Part shown: piece after piece, positions 6,391 through 14,609 of the stretch | Position numbering within the stretch: the stretch's first letter is position 1 | Layout of the letters: every line of letters begins with the position of its first letter | DNA from: an uncultured Negativicutes bacterium | Lineage (GTDB): Bacteria; Bacillota; Negativicutes; Acidaminococcales; Acidaminococcaceae | Length of the DNA stretch: 24,381 bases | Assembly: GCA_937926555.1 (NCBI GenBank) | Contig: CALAZX010000072.1 | Coordinates: 1-24,381, forward strand | Reading direction: 5' to 3' | The notes under the pieces: generated by a model | What the model was told of the DNA's origin: nothing | Seen by the model: only the letters and a program-made list of their open reading frames with translations | The model's database searches: none | Program-made: the position numbers and the translations under genes

Positions 6391-6996
6391 ATGGCCGGCC
6401 GGATCAAACCGCTGCAGAATATCTATGAGCAGCTGCGGGGTCTGCCCGGTCTGGGCGGAAAATCCGCCATGCGTCTCGCATACCATATCATCGATATGTC
6501 TGAGGCTGATGTCCGGCGGCTGGCGGACACCCTGGTCCGCGCCAGACGGGAGATCCGCCTGTGCAGTGAGTGTTTCAACCTGACGGACCGGGAGGTCTGC
6601 GAGGTGTGCTCCGATGAGAAGAGGGACCACAGTCTCATCTGCGTGGTGGAGCATCCCCAGGATGCCATGGCCATGGAACGGAGCCGGGGCTACAAGGGCG
6701 TGTACCATGTGCTGCACGGCTGCCTGTCCCCTCTGGACGGCATCGGTCCGGACAACCTGCGGATCCGGGAGCTGCTGCTGCGCATCGAGCGGGGCGGCGT
6801 GAAGGAGGTCATCCTGGCTACCAACAGCAATGTGGAGGGTGAGGCCACCGCGGCCTACCTGGTGCAGCTGCTGGCGCCTCTGGACGTGGTTGTCAGCCGT
6901 ATCGCCCACGGCCTGCCCATGGGCGGCGAGCTGGAGTATGCGGACGAGGTGACGCTGACCAAGGCCCTGGAGAACCGTACCCGGATCGGGAAATGA
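6391..6996 (+). CDS. recR: Recombination mediator protein RecR
   Basis: The product has 201 residues, the standard RecR length. It shows the helix-hairpin-helix LPGLGGKSAMRLA (18-30), a four-cysteine zinc site at Cys58, Cys61, Cys70 and Cys73, and a Toprim domain from about residue 81 (ICVVEHPQDAMAME), followed by the ring-closing C-terminal part ending in TLTKALENR. With RecO (and RecF) it loads RecA on gapped single-stranded DNA during repair. The start ATG at 6391 is one base after the ybaB stop and lacks its own strong ribosome site, consistent with coupling. Confidence 0.97.
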   Translation: MAGRIKPLQNIYEQLRGLPGLGGKSAMRLAYHIIDMSEADVRRLADTLVRARREIRLCSECFNLTDREVCEVCSDEKRDHSLICVVEHPQDAMAMERSRGYKGVYHVLHGCLSPLDGIGPDNLRIRELLLRIERGGVKEVILATNSNVEGEATAAYLVQLLAPLDVVVSRIAHGLPMGGELEYADEVTLTKALENRTRIGK

Positions 6997-7035
6997 CCGG
7001 GAACGGAAAAGATTCGACACTGAAGGGAGAAATCC

Positions 7036-7302
7036 ATGGACGTTATTTATTCGCTTTTTTCCAGTTTCACCTCACTGATCCTGGTAGTGATTGTGCTTTT
7101 TATCATCATCAAGCTGCTGTCCCTGCCGATCAAACTGCTTTATAACGGCATTGTGGGCGCCATCATGCTGTGGCTCGCCAACCTGGTGGGCGCGCTGTTC
7201 AGTTTCCACATCCATATCACCATCATCAAGGCGCTGATCGCCGGCTTCTTCGGCATCCCCGGCGCCGCTGCGGTGATTCTCTGGGAGCTTTTCGCCCACT
7301 GA
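7036..7302 (+). CDS. bofA: BofA-family small membrane protein
   Basis: An 88-residue, almost wholly hydrophobic protein with two to three membrane segments (about residues 10-32, 38-58 and 63-82), preceded by an AGGGAGA ribosome site. The C-terminal motif GFFGIPGAAAVILWE is the hallmark of the BofA family, named for the Bacillus inhibitor of pro-sigma-K processing. It lies after recR, as in Bacillus. In spore formers BofA holds the SpoIVFB protease inactive. No other sporulation gene is in this window, and many non-sporulating Bacillota keep a BofA-like protein here, so a sporulation role is not implied. Confidence 0.85.
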   Translation: MDVIYSLFSSFTSLILVVIVLFIIIKLLSLPIKLLYNGIVGAIMLWLANLVGALFSFHIHITIIKALIAGFFGIPGAAAVILWELFAH

Positions 7303-7321
7303 GGAAATGGGGGTACGACAG

Positions 7322-8077
7322 ATGAATGGATTGAATTTGTTGGCTGATACAATCAAAAACGAGACCGGCAGCCGCCGTGCGCACCTGGATCCGGCAGGAG
7401 TGGTGCGTCGCGCGGCATCCGTTCTTCTGCTGCTGATTCCGGGTCCCGATGGCCCGGAATTGTTGTTTGAGGTCCGGGCCTCCAAGCTGGACTGGCAGCC
7501 CGGGGACATCTGCTTCCCCGGCGGCAAGCGGGAGTACACGGACCGGAACTTCGCCGCGGCGGCGCTGCGGGAGACCTCGGAGGAGCTGGGCATCCGTCAT
7601 ACGGATATCCGCCTCTGCGGCACCCTGGACTTTTTCGCCGCCCACAACGGCTTCATGGTGTATCCCTTTGTGGGAATCTGGAGCCCGCAGCCGGAAGACG
7701 CGGGGAAGAGATGCCGGAGCACCGACGCCTACGCCTCCACCCAGGTGGACAAGGACCTGCCGGCGGGCACGCCGGGAGTCATCCCGGATTACCGGAACTG
7801 GGGCTACAACAAGGAGGAGGTGGCGGAGCTCTTCACGGTTCCGCTGCGGTACCTGGTGGAGAACCCGCCCCGGGAGGCCAATGTGGAGGTGGAGGTCCGT
7901 CACGGCGGGGATTTCCCCTATGACTGGATGCCCAACTTGAAGCGGGGCTGGAGCCGGCGGAAAGACTACACTGTTTATTTCTACAAGTACGGGGACCATG
8001 TGATCTGGGGCATGACGGCACAGATCCTCCACGGTTTCCTGGAACGTTTCGGAAAGGAGATTCTCCATTTTGCGTAA
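7322..8077 (+). CDS. NUDIX hydrolase, CoA pyrophosphatase (NudL/YeaB) type
   Basis: The product has 251 residues from the ATG at 7322, which has GGGGG eight bases upstream; an ATG at 7307 would add five residues. The CoA-pyrophosphatase signature is present as ASKLDWQPGDICFPGG just before the NUDIX box, whose core is ALRETSEELGI. The family cleaves CoA and its derivatives to 3',5'-ADP and 4'-phosphopantetheine, removing damaged CoA. At about residues 120-145 it has an Arg/Lys/Asp-rich insertion (AGKRCRSTDAYAS) longer than in the short family members I recall. Substrate assignment rests on the signature. Its stop overlaps the next gene by eight bases. Confidence 0.85.
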   Translation: MNGLNLLADTIKNETGSRRAHLDPAGVVRRAASVLLLLIPGPDGPELLFEVRASKLDWQPGDICFPGGKREYTDRNFAAAALRETSEELGIRHTDIRLCGTLDFFAAHNGFMVYPFVGIWSPQPEDAGKRCRSTDAYASTQVDKDLPAGTPGVIPDYRNWGYNKEEVAELFTVPLRYLVENPPREANVEVEVRHGGDFPYDWMPNLKRGWSRRKDYTVYFYKYGDHVIWGMTAQILHGFLERFGKEILHFA

Positions 8078-9374
8078 AGTATATATGCTGGTGATCGCGC
8101 TGCTGATCCTGGTGGGCTGGGGTGTGCACTTCCTCACCGGTGGTCTCATGCGGGGCGACCTGCTGTCCGGCAAGAAGAATATCGTGGTTATGGGCTGCGA
8201 CATCCGGAAAGGCGACGTGGGCCGCAGCGACACCCTCTTTGTGGTGATGATGGACCCGAAGAACAAGGATGCATCCCTGCTCTCCATTCCCCGTGATACC
8301 CGGGTGAAGATCGAGGGGCACGGCTGGGACAAGATCAACCACGCCTATGCGGAGGGCGGCCACAAGCTGACCCGTGACACCGTGGAGAACCTGCTGGGCA
8401 TCCGGGTGGACAATTACGTGGTCATCGATTTCGGTGGTTTCGAGAGCCTGGTGGACGTGATCGGCGGCGTGGACATCAATGTGGAGAAGCGGATGTACTA
8501 CTACGATCCCTACGCGGATTTCCGCATCGACCTGCAGCCCGGCGTGCAGCATATGGACGGCAAGACCGCCATCCAGTATGTGCGCTACCGGGACAGCGAG
8601 GGTGACATCGGCCGTATCCGGCGGCAGCAGAAATTCATGCTGGCGGTATACCGGAAAATCGCCTCTACCGACATCCTGACCCGGATACCGGGACTGGCCA
8701 AGCAGATCACCTCCATGATCCAGACGGACCTGTCCATGAAAGAGATGATCGAGCTGGGCAAGGCCCTCCACGGCATGGCGGAAGGCGGCGGCCTGAAGAT
8801 GGCCATGGTCCCTGGCACGCCGGAATATATCGATGGGATCAGCTACTGGATCCCCAACATCCCCAAGCTGCGCCAGCTGATGGTGCAGATGCAGGACGTG
8901 GCCATGACGGAGAAGTTCCGCCAGCAGACCGAGGCCCTGGAGAAAGAGTACAGCCAGGCGCTGGAGAAGGAGGAGGACAAGTCCGCCGAGGATGAGAAAG
9001 TGAAGGCGGAGAAAGAGAAGGCCACAAAACTGGAGGCGGAGAAAGCCGCCGCCAGGAAGGCCGAGCTGGAGAAGAAAAAGAAACTCCGGGCCGTCGAGGA
9101 GGCTGAGGCCACCATGAAAGTGCGCCTGGTGAACTGCACCGGCAAGGAGCGCTACGGCGACCGGGCCAGACGGCAGCTGGAGAAGGCCGGCTTCCAGGTA
9201 GTGATGCAGGGGGACAGCGTGGTCCGCAACGAGACCGTGGTCATCGCCACCAGCAACGCACCCGCCGTGCGGGAGGCGCTGGAGCAGATCCCCTTCGGCT
9301 ATGTGATGCGGCTGGACGACGTGCCCCGGGCAGGCTTCGACGCCACCATCTTCCTGGGCAAGGACTTCCGCTGA
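8070..9374 (+). CDS. LytR-CpsA-Psr (LCP) family wall-polymer ligase with LytR_C domain
   Basis: The 434-residue protein begins with TTG at 8070, chosen because GGAAAGGAGA lies nine bases upstream and the frame gives MRKVYML followed by a membrane anchor (about 5-24). The LCP domain (about 36-195) has RSDT with Asp54, IPRDT with Arg75, and YVRYRDSEGDIGRIRRQQ at 170-187, the arginine set that binds polyprenyl pyrophosphate. A charged Lys/Glu coiled coil (about 285-350) leads to a C-terminal LytR_C domain starting near VRLVNCTG. LCP enzymes transfer teichoic acids or glycopolymers from lipid carriers to peptidoglycan outside the membrane. It is the last gene of the dnaX operon and overlaps nudL. 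Confidence 0.92.
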   Translation: MRKVYMLVIALLILVGWGVHFLTGGLMRGDLLSGKKNIVVMGCDIRKGDVGRSDTLFVVMMDPKNKDASLLSIPRDTRVKIEGHGWDKINHAYAEGGHKLTRDTVENLLGIRVDNYVVIDFGGFESLVDVIGGVDINVEKRMYYYDPYADFRIDLQPGVQHMDGKTAIQYVRYRDSEGDIGRIRRQQKFMLAVYRKIASTDILTRIPGLAKQITSMIQTDLSMKEMIELGKALHGMAEGGGLKMAMVPGTPEYIDGISYWIPNIPKLRQLMVQMQDVAMTEKFRQQTEALEKEYSQALEKEEDKSAEDEKVKAEKEKATKLEAEKAAARKAELEKKKKLRAVEEAEATMKVRLVNCTGKERYGDRARRQLEKAGFQVVMQGDSVVRNETVVIATSNAPAVREALEQIPFGYVMRLDDVPRAGFDATIFLGKDFR

Positions 9375-9553
9375 TTGGAGTCCCGGACCGGGGAGCGTCC
9401 CGGCGCGATTGCGGATGACATCCGTGGTTCCTGGCAGCCTGCACCGTCAAGCTTCCCGGTGGAACGGAAAACCGTTGTCAACCGGAACGGAAGTGCAAAA
9501 AGGTATAGTTATGCAGAGCGGTATCCCGGTGGGAATCTTCTCTCCGGGATATC

Positions 9554-9582
9554 TTGCATATTGTATACAAGTGTGTTATTAT
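9554..9582 (+). promoter_or_regulatory. Promoter of a short intergenic transcript (unit 1)
   Basis: TTGCAT at 9554-9559, a 17-bp spacer and TATTAT at 9577-9582. The palindrome 9522-9551 ends just before the -35 box. The predicted start near 9589 is only about 50 bases before a strong terminator. Confidence 0.65.
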
Positions 9583-9613
9583 TAGTACTGTAACAAATAT
9601 CGCCCCTCATTTG

Positions 9614-9638
9614 GCCCTTCTCTGAAGGGCTTTTTTTT
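9614..9638 (+). terminator. Strong intrinsic terminator downstream of lcp
   Basis: GCCCTTC (9614-9620) and GAAGGGC (9624-9630) form the stem, followed by eight T residues at 9631-9638. It ends both operon read-through and the short transcript from 9589. Confidence 0.93.
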
Positions 9639-9662
9639 GCGTGTTTTTTACAGAAAACAGAA

Positions 9663-9687
9663 AAAAAGCGCCGAAAAGGCGCTTTTT
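9663..9687. terminator. Bidirectional terminator between lcp and tex
   Basis: AAAAAGCGCC (9663-9672) and GGCGCTTTTT (9678-9687) pair around GAAAA. The seven A residues at 9661-9667 become a T-run on the minus strand, so this is the likely terminator of tex. Confidence 0.9.
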
Positions 9688-9729
9688 ATGAATAATAATG
9701 AACAAAATTCTAATAAAATAAGAAATTCC

Positions 9730-9758
9730 TTGACTGAATCTGTCATTGGGAGTATAAA
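9730..9758 (+). promoter_or_regulatory. Promoter of a short intergenic transcript (unit 2)
   Basis: TTGACT at 9730-9735, a 17-bp spacer and TATAAA at 9753-9758, with an AT-rich stretch immediately upstream that could act as an UP element. The predicted start is near 9765. The transcript would run against the 3' end of tex, and no plus-strand gene follows for 2.4 kb. Confidence 0.72.
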
Positions 9759-9768
9759 ATAATTAATC

Positions 9769-9811
9769 TGGTGTCACCCGGAGTTCTGTTGGGGACACCG
9801 GTTATTTTTTT
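9769..9811 (+). terminator. Terminator of short transcript 2, overlapping the tex 3' end
   Basis: GGTGTC (9770-9775) pairs with GACACC (9794-9799), extended by CCC (9777-9779) with GGG (9791-9793) across a bulged A. Seven T residues follow at 9805-9811. The T-run overlaps the last codons of tex on the other strand. Confidence 0.85.
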
Positions 9812-10203
9812 GCGGGCACCTGTTTCAGGGAGAGGCCGATACGGTTCCGCTCCTCATCCACGCTGATGATCATCACATCCAGCACCTGTCCGGTGCTGAC
9901 GATGTCCAGGGGATGGCGGAAACTGCGGTTGGACAGCTCGGACCGGTGCACCAGGCCGTCGGTCTTGAGCCCGATGTCCACGAAACAGCCGAAATCCACC
10001 ACGTTGCGCACGGTGCCCCGCACCACGGAGCCGATCTTCAGCTCGCTGAGCTTGGTCACGTGCCGGCGGCGCAGGGGCGCGGGGGAATCCTCACGGGGAT
10101 CCTGTCCCGGTTTTGCCAGGGAGTGGAGGATGTCGGTGACGGTGGGCAGGCCCGCATCCAGTTTTTTCGCGATGGCCGCCGGATCCGCCTTGGCTGCTAG
10201 CAG
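9802..10203 (-). other. S1-domain remnant of tex beyond the amber codon
   Basis: This part encodes PTVTDIL, KPGQDPRED and the S1 fold (LKIGSVVRGTVRNVVDFG; DGLVHRSEL; NRIGLSLKQ), all expected at the end of Tex. The first possible start after the stop is a GTG at 10057-10059 with no ribosome site nearby, so independent translation is unlikely. No frameshift is present relative to the first part. Confidence 0.85.
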
Positions 10204-11994
10204 CTATACGGCGGGACCCATGGGGGCGCCATCCTCGCAGCCCAGCTCCCGGAGAATCCGGGCGGTGAGCTCGTAGCTCTCGGGATGGACCGGGGTGTTG
10301 TCCAGGGGGTTGTCGCCGTGCTGGATCCGGAGGAAGCCGGCGCACTGGGTGAAGGTGGCCGGTCCCAGGCGGGGCACTTTCAGCAGCTCCTTCCGGTTCC
10401 GGAAGACGCCGTGCTCGTCACGGTAGGCGATGATGTTCTTCGCCACGGTGGCGCTGATGCCCGCCACGTATCCCAGAAGGGAGGGGGAGGCTGTGTTCAG
10501 CTCCACGCCCACGTGGTTCACGCAGGACTCCACCACGTCACCCAGGGTGGAGGCCAGCTCTTTCTGGTTCACGTCATGCTGGTACTGGCCCACGCCGATG
10601 GCTTTCGGGTCGATCTTCACCAGCTCAGCCAGGGGGTCCTGGATACGGCGGGCGATGGAAACGGCGCCCCGGAGGGAGACGTTCAGGCCGGGGAGCTCGT
10701 CCCGGGCCAGGGTGGAGGCGGAGTAGACCGATGCTCCCGCCTCGCTGACGATGAGATAGGACAGGTCCAGTTTGTGCTTGTCGATCATCCGGGCGGTGAA
10801 CTCCTCCGTCTCGTAGGAGGCGGTGCCGTTGCCGATGGTCACCAGGGTGGCATTGTGGTCCCGGACCAGCTTGACGAACTTCCGCTCGGACTCCGCCAGC
10901 TGGCGGTCACTGCCGATGAGGAAGAGGGTGTCGGTGGCCAGCACCTTGCCCTGGGGGTCGATGACGGCGGTCTTGCAGCCGGTGCGGTAGCCGGGGTCCA
11001 GGCCGATGACAGTGTGCCCGGCGATGGGCTGCTGAAGCAGGAGCTGACGCAGATTGGCGGCGAAGACAAGAATCGCCTGTTTCTCCGCCTTTTCCGTGAG
11101 CTCGTTGCGTATCTCCCGTTCGATGGAGGGGAAGATGAGCCGCTTATAGGCGTCGGCCATGGCGGTCCAGTGGAGATGGAGCAGCCGGGCGTTGGTCTTT
11201 TTCGCGTTGTCGCCGGGATCCGGCAGCATGCCCCGGCGGCGGCCCATGGTCAGGAGGACCTTGTCTTCCGGATGCTCCAGGGTCAGCTTGAGGAATTTCA
11301 GCTTCTCGCCCCGGTTCAGGGCCAGGATGCGGTGGGGCGGCAGCTGGCGCAGGGGTTCGGTGCGGTCGCGGTACATGAGGAAGTCCTTGGCCTCCTTCTC
11401 GTCTCCCACCAGCTCCGAGGTCATCCGGGCCTCCTTCCACAGGAAGTCGCGGATGAGGGCGCGGAGCTCCGCGCTGTCGGAGATGGTCTCCGCCACGATG
11501 TCCATGGCTCCCTGCCAGACAGCCTTGGCGTCGGGCAGGCCGTTCTCCTCGCTGATGTGGGGCGCGGCCAGGGACTCCTCCGTCTCACCGGCGGGGGCCT
11601 GACCTGCCAGAATCAGCTCCGCCAGGGGTTCCAGCCCTTTCTCACGGGCGATCATGGCACGGGTGCGTTTCTTGGGCCGGTAGGGCAGGTACAGGTCCTC
11701 CAGCTCCTGCATGATCATGGCGCGGCTGATGGCCGCCTCCAGTTCCGGGGTCAGCTTGTCCTGCTCCCCGATGGACGCCAGGATCTCCTGGCGCCGGGTC
11801 TCCAGGTTGCGGAGATACTGGGCCCGGGTCTCGATGGTCCGCAGCTGCTCCTCGTCCAGGGAGCCGGTGGCCTCTTTGCGGTACCGGGCGATAAAGGGGA
11901 CGGTGTTCTTGCCGTCCAGAAGCTCCAGGGCGGTCTCCACCTGCCCCGGACGGATTTTCAGTTCGTTTGCTATGATAGCGATGATATTTGTCAT
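9802..11994 (-). pseudogene. tex: Tex transcription accessory protein, interrupted by an in-frame amber codon
   Basis: Read as one frame the gene has 730 sense positions, about the usual Tex length. It contains a Tex N-terminal helical region (DGKNTVPFIARYRKEATG, about 28-45), a YqgF/RuvX-like domain (GLDPGYRTGCKTAVIDPQGK), helix-hairpin-helix motifs (IGVGQYQHDVNQ; LLKVPRLGPATF), PTVTDIL and an S1 RNA-binding domain. A single TAG (plus-strand CTA at 10204-10206) follows residue 596. Beyond it the same frame continues without other stops through PTVTDIL and S1 to TAA at 9802-9804. Without read-through the product lacks S1, which Tex uses to bind nucleic acid. The start ATG at 11992-11994 has GGAGGT upstream. 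I label it pseudogene because of the stop, but the frame is otherwise intact, so a sequencing error, strain-specific nonsense change or suppression are all possible. Confidence 0.9.
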
Positions 11995-12047
11995 GGTGAT
12001 TTCTACCTCCGTCTCTAGATTTCGTGACGGACGGGGGAAAGTCCTTT

Positions 12048-12077
12048 ATTGTAGGGAAGATTTCGCCGGGCTTGCAA
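12048..12077 (-). promoter_or_regulatory. Probable tex promoter
   Basis: On the minus strand TTGCAA (12072-12077) is followed, after 18 bp, by TACAAT (12048-12053). This leaves a leader of about 45 bases before the tex ATG. Confidence 0.55.
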
Positions 12078-12135
12078 AAAAATGCAGAATAGTTTAGAAT
12101 AATGACAGATACAGTCTGGATAACATTTATTTGTG

Positions 12136-12150
12136 AATAATACGATTATT
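12136..12150. promoter_or_regulatory. Putative PerR/Fur-type operator
   Basis: AATAAT (12136-12141) and ATTATT (12145-12150) form a perfect inverted repeat around ACG, 67 bases before the fur-family gene. The base content resembles Per boxes (TTATAAT-N-ATTATAA), though arm spacing is 3 rather than 1. Autoregulation is inferred. A clean -10/-35 pair for the gene could not be fixed. Confidence 0.5.
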
Positions 12151-12216
12151 AGTGGAATGGTAGGAAATGAGGAACGCGCGTTCCTCCCATACCGGTTTTT
12201 CTGAAGGAGGAACAAG

Positions 12217-12645
12217 ATGTTAAGCAGTAAAGAAATTTCGACGATCCTGAGAAGCAACGGTTACAAGGTGACCCCCCAGCGTCTGGCCGTGTACGAGTGC
12301 CTGTCCAAGACCAAGGCGCATCCCAATGCGGAGACCCTGTTCGAGGACCTGCAGCCCCGCTTCCCGACTATGAGCTTCGCCACCGTGTACAAGAGCGTGG
12401 AGATCTTCTCCCGCCTGAACCTGATCAAAGTGCTGAACACCGGCGAGGACAGCTACCGCTATGACGCCGATGTGAGCGAGCATCAGCATCTCCAGTGCGT
12501 AGCCTGCGGCCGGGTGGACGATGTCCGTCTGAATGTAGGCCATATCTGCGAGGATGCGGCTGAGGCCAGCGGTTACGAAGTGACCTCCGACGAGATGTAT
12601 TTCTACGGGCTCTGCCCCAAATGCCGGAAGAAAGCCGGCAACTGA
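12217..12645 (+). CDS. perR: Fur-family regulator, PerR (peroxide-sensing) type
   Basis: The product has 142 residues, with GAAGGAGG upstream of the ATG at 12217. It has a winged-helix DNA-binding part (VTPQRLAVYECL; TMSFATVYKSVEIF) and a C-terminal metal domain. The structural zinc cysteines are Cys94, Cys97, Cys133 and Cys136. The regulatory-metal ligands match Bacillus PerR with a constant offset of two: His35, Asp83, His89, His91 and Asp102 for PerR His37, Asp85, His91, His93 and Asp104. The Asp at the 85 position is the usual mark of PerR rather than Fur or Zur. PerR represses peroxide-defence genes and is inactivated by metal-catalysed histidine oxidation. A palindromic operator candidate lies upstream. 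No defence gene is adjacent. Confidence 0.88.
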   Translation: MLSSKEISTILRSNGYKVTPQRLAVYECLSKTKAHPNAETLFEDLQPRFPTMSFATVYKSVEIFSRLNLIKVLNTGEDSYRYDADVSEHQHLQCVACGRVDDVRLNVGHICEDAAEASGYEVTSDEMYFYGLCPKCRKKAGN

Positions 12646-12700
12646 CCATTCCCCATAACCCGGGCGGCGGACACAGCCTCTGCCCCGCGGTGACGGCGGA

Positions 12701-12730
12701 GATCCGGCAGTTGTCAGGAACTGACGGATC
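12701..12730 (+). other. 30-base hairpin in the perR 3' region
   Basis: GATCCG-G-CAGTT (12701-12712) pairs with AACTG-A-CGGATC (12719-12730) around a six-base loop, with a single internal G-A mismatch. It lies 55 bases after the stop and 28 before the terminator. There is no T-run; it may be an mRNA-end stabiliser. Confidence 0.55.
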
Positions 12731-12757
12731 CGGAACGGTTTAAAACTGTGATATAAC

Positions 12758-12787
12758 CCCCTCTTTCTCCGGGAAGAGGGGTTTTTT
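12758..12787 (+). terminator. Intrinsic terminator after perR
   Basis: CCCCTCTT (12758-12765) and AAGAGGGG (12774-12781) pair around an eight-base loop, followed by six T residues at 12782-12787. From here to the deoC promoter at 12958 I see only GC-rich sequence without a gene. Confidence 0.93.
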
Positions 12788-12957
12788 GCTGTCCGGAATC
12801 CGCCGCCTGGAAGAGGAAAGGCGGGGCGGCGGGGAAGGGGTGCGGTCCGGGGGGCGGGAAAACGGCAAGGCGAAAATGCGGGCAGGCGGCATGGACCGGG
12901 AACGCGGGGAAGTGTCACGGATTTGTCGCCGTACCGCTATAAAAAAGACATATTCTC

Positions 12958-12966
12958 TGATATAAT
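12958..12966 (+). promoter_or_regulatory. Extended -10 promoter for deoC-walJ-htrA
   Basis: TGATATAAT at 12958-12966 is an extended -10 element (TG-N-TATAAT). No good -35 lies 17 bp upstream, which is typical of this promoter class. The leader is about 190 bases and ends with a GGCGGC/GCCGCC hairpin near 13129-13145, just before the deoC ribosome site. Confidence 0.65.
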
Positions 12967-13163
12967 AGGTACTATAAGGATTATAAGCAAAAATGCATGA
13001 AGCTGCGGTGCGGGTCCGGTGTCCGGGGAAAATCCCGGGACGGGAAGCCGGTTGGACGGAAGGCCTGTCCGGCGGTGGAGACCGGCGGCGCGGAAATCTG
13101 CGGAATTGCGGAGAGAATAACTGACATGGCGGCGGAAGGCCGCCGGAAGGAGCGGTAAACACA

Positions 13164-13823
13164 ATGGCATTGAGAGAACATATCGAGCATACACTGCTGA
13201 AGCCGGAAGCGACCATCGAGGACATCATGCGCCTCTGTGACGAGGCCAAGGAGAACAATCTGCTGGGCATCTGCGTGAACCCGGCCTATGTGCCCCTGGC
13301 CAAGCACCTGCTGGCCGGCACCCCGGTGAAAGTGGTGACGGTGGTGGGCTTCCCCCTGGGCGCGGACCTGCCCGAGATCAAGGCCCTGGCGGCGAAACGG
13401 GCTGTGGAAGGCGGCGCCGACGAGATCGACATGGTGATCAACGTGGGATCCCTGAAGAGCCATAGCGACGCCTATGTGGTGGAGGACATCAAGGCGGTGG
13501 TGGAAGCATCCGCACCGAAACCGGTGAAAGTGATCATCGAGACCTGCCTCCTCACCGACGAGGAGAAAGTGAAGGCCTGCGCCATGATCGCCAAGGCGGG
13601 CGCGGCTTTCGTGAAGACCAGCACCGGTTTCAACAAGGCCGGCGCCACGGTGGAGGATGTGCGTCTGCTGTCCGGCGAGGCCAAGAAGCTGGGCCTGGGC
13701 GTGAAAGCCGCCGGCGGCATCCGTGACAGACAGACCGCGGAGGCCATGGTGGAGGCGGGCGCGGACCGTATCGGCACCAGTGCCGGACACCGTATCGCAG
13801 CGGAGGAAGGTCAGGCCGGATGA
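13164..13823 (+). CDS. deoC: Deoxyribose-phosphate aldolase
   Basis: A 219-residue class I aldolase that splits 2-deoxyribose 5-phosphate into glyceraldehyde 3-phosphate and acetaldehyde, feeding deoxynucleoside carbon into glycolysis. The Schiff-base lysine is Lys151 in FVKTSTGF, with the supporting Lys181 in VKAAGGI and Asp89 in EIDMVINVG, all in family positions. The TIM-barrel start LREHIEHTLLKPEAT is typical. AAGGAG lies about 11 bases before the ATG. The stop overlaps the walJ start by four bases (ATGA). No deoxynucleoside kinase, phosphorylase or DeoR regulator is adjacent, so its link to the walJ-htrA pair is unexplained. Confidence 0.96.
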   Translation: MALREHIEHTLLKPEATIEDIMRLCDEAKENNLLGICVNPAYVPLAKHLLAGTPVKVVTVVGFPLGADLPEIKALAAKRAVEGGADEIDMVINVGSLKSHSDAYVVEDIKAVVEASAPKPVKVIIETCLLTDEEKVKACAMIAKAGAAFVKTSTGFNKAGATVEDVRLLSGEAKKLGLGVKAAGGIRDRQTAEAMVEAGADRIGTSAGHRIAAEEGQAG

Positions 13824-14609
13824 GCGTGTTTCAGGTAGCGGTGCTGGCCAGCGGGAGCAAAGGAAACGCCACGCTGGTGCGCTGCAGTTCGGGGATGGTG
13901 CTCATTGACATGGGCGTCTCCTGCCGGCGGATCACCCAGGGCATGAAAGCGCTGGGGCTGGCACCGGAAGACCTGGACGGGGTGTTCTTCACCCATGAGC
14001 ACACAGACCATGTGAAAGGTATCGTGACGTTCGCGAAGAAATATGAGGTTCCCCTCTACGCCAGCAAAGGCACCTGGGAGGGGATCCGCCAGTCCGTCCG
14101 GGGGTTCGACCTCCAGGGGACAAACTGGAATCTGATGCCCCGGTCGGTGGAGCTGGACAGCCTCACCGTGCGGGGATTCGCCATCTCCCATGACGCCAGG
14201 GAGCCGCTGGGCTACGCTCTGGAGCTGGGAGAGCATAAATTCGTCTATCTGACGGACACAGGATTTGTCAGCGACCCGGTGCGCCGGGAGCTGGACGGCG
14301 CCGAGGTGATGGTGCTGGAAGCCAACCACGACGTGGACATGCTGCGGAACGGCAGCTATCCGGTGGCGCTGAAGACCCGGATCCTGGGGGTCAACGGACA
14401 TCTGGCCAACGAGATGACGGCGGAGGTGATCCTGGGGATGGAGCGGAAACCCCGCGAGGTGTTCCTGGCCCATCTGAGCCAGGAGAACAACACGCCCCAC
14501 AAGGCGCTGGCCACCGTGCAGGGGAAGGTGCTGCGGCACGCCCCGGAGGCGGACATCCGCTTCTATATCGCCAAGCAGGATGAGACAGTGATGAATCAGG
14601 AATGGGGAG

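Larger units (their letters stand above)
9375..9801. other. Gene-free region with two short promoter-terminator units
   Basis: No convincing coding region is present. In order it holds: a dyad TATCCCGG (9522-9529) / CCGGGATA (9544-9551); a promoter at 9554-9582; a terminator at 9614-9638; a bidirectional hairpin at 9663-9687; an AT-rich stretch; a second promoter at 9730-9758; and a second terminator at 9769-9811. The first 145 bases after the lcp stop show nothing I can name. Confidence 0.8.

Noticed and set aside
9375..9593. 72-codon frame after lcp
   Set aside because: It has no ribosome site before its ATG, no recognisable domain, and runs through a palindrome and a promoter.
10204..10206. 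Pyrrolysine or general amber recoding
   Set aside because: No supporting tRNA or synthetase in the window, and walJ uses TAG as an ordinary stop. Kept only as one option for tex, not as a claim.
10285..12018. Long plus-strand frame opposite tex
   Set aside because: Antisense to a clear Tex reading frame, Gly/Val/Gln-rich with no family motifs; the intact tex codons explain the openness.
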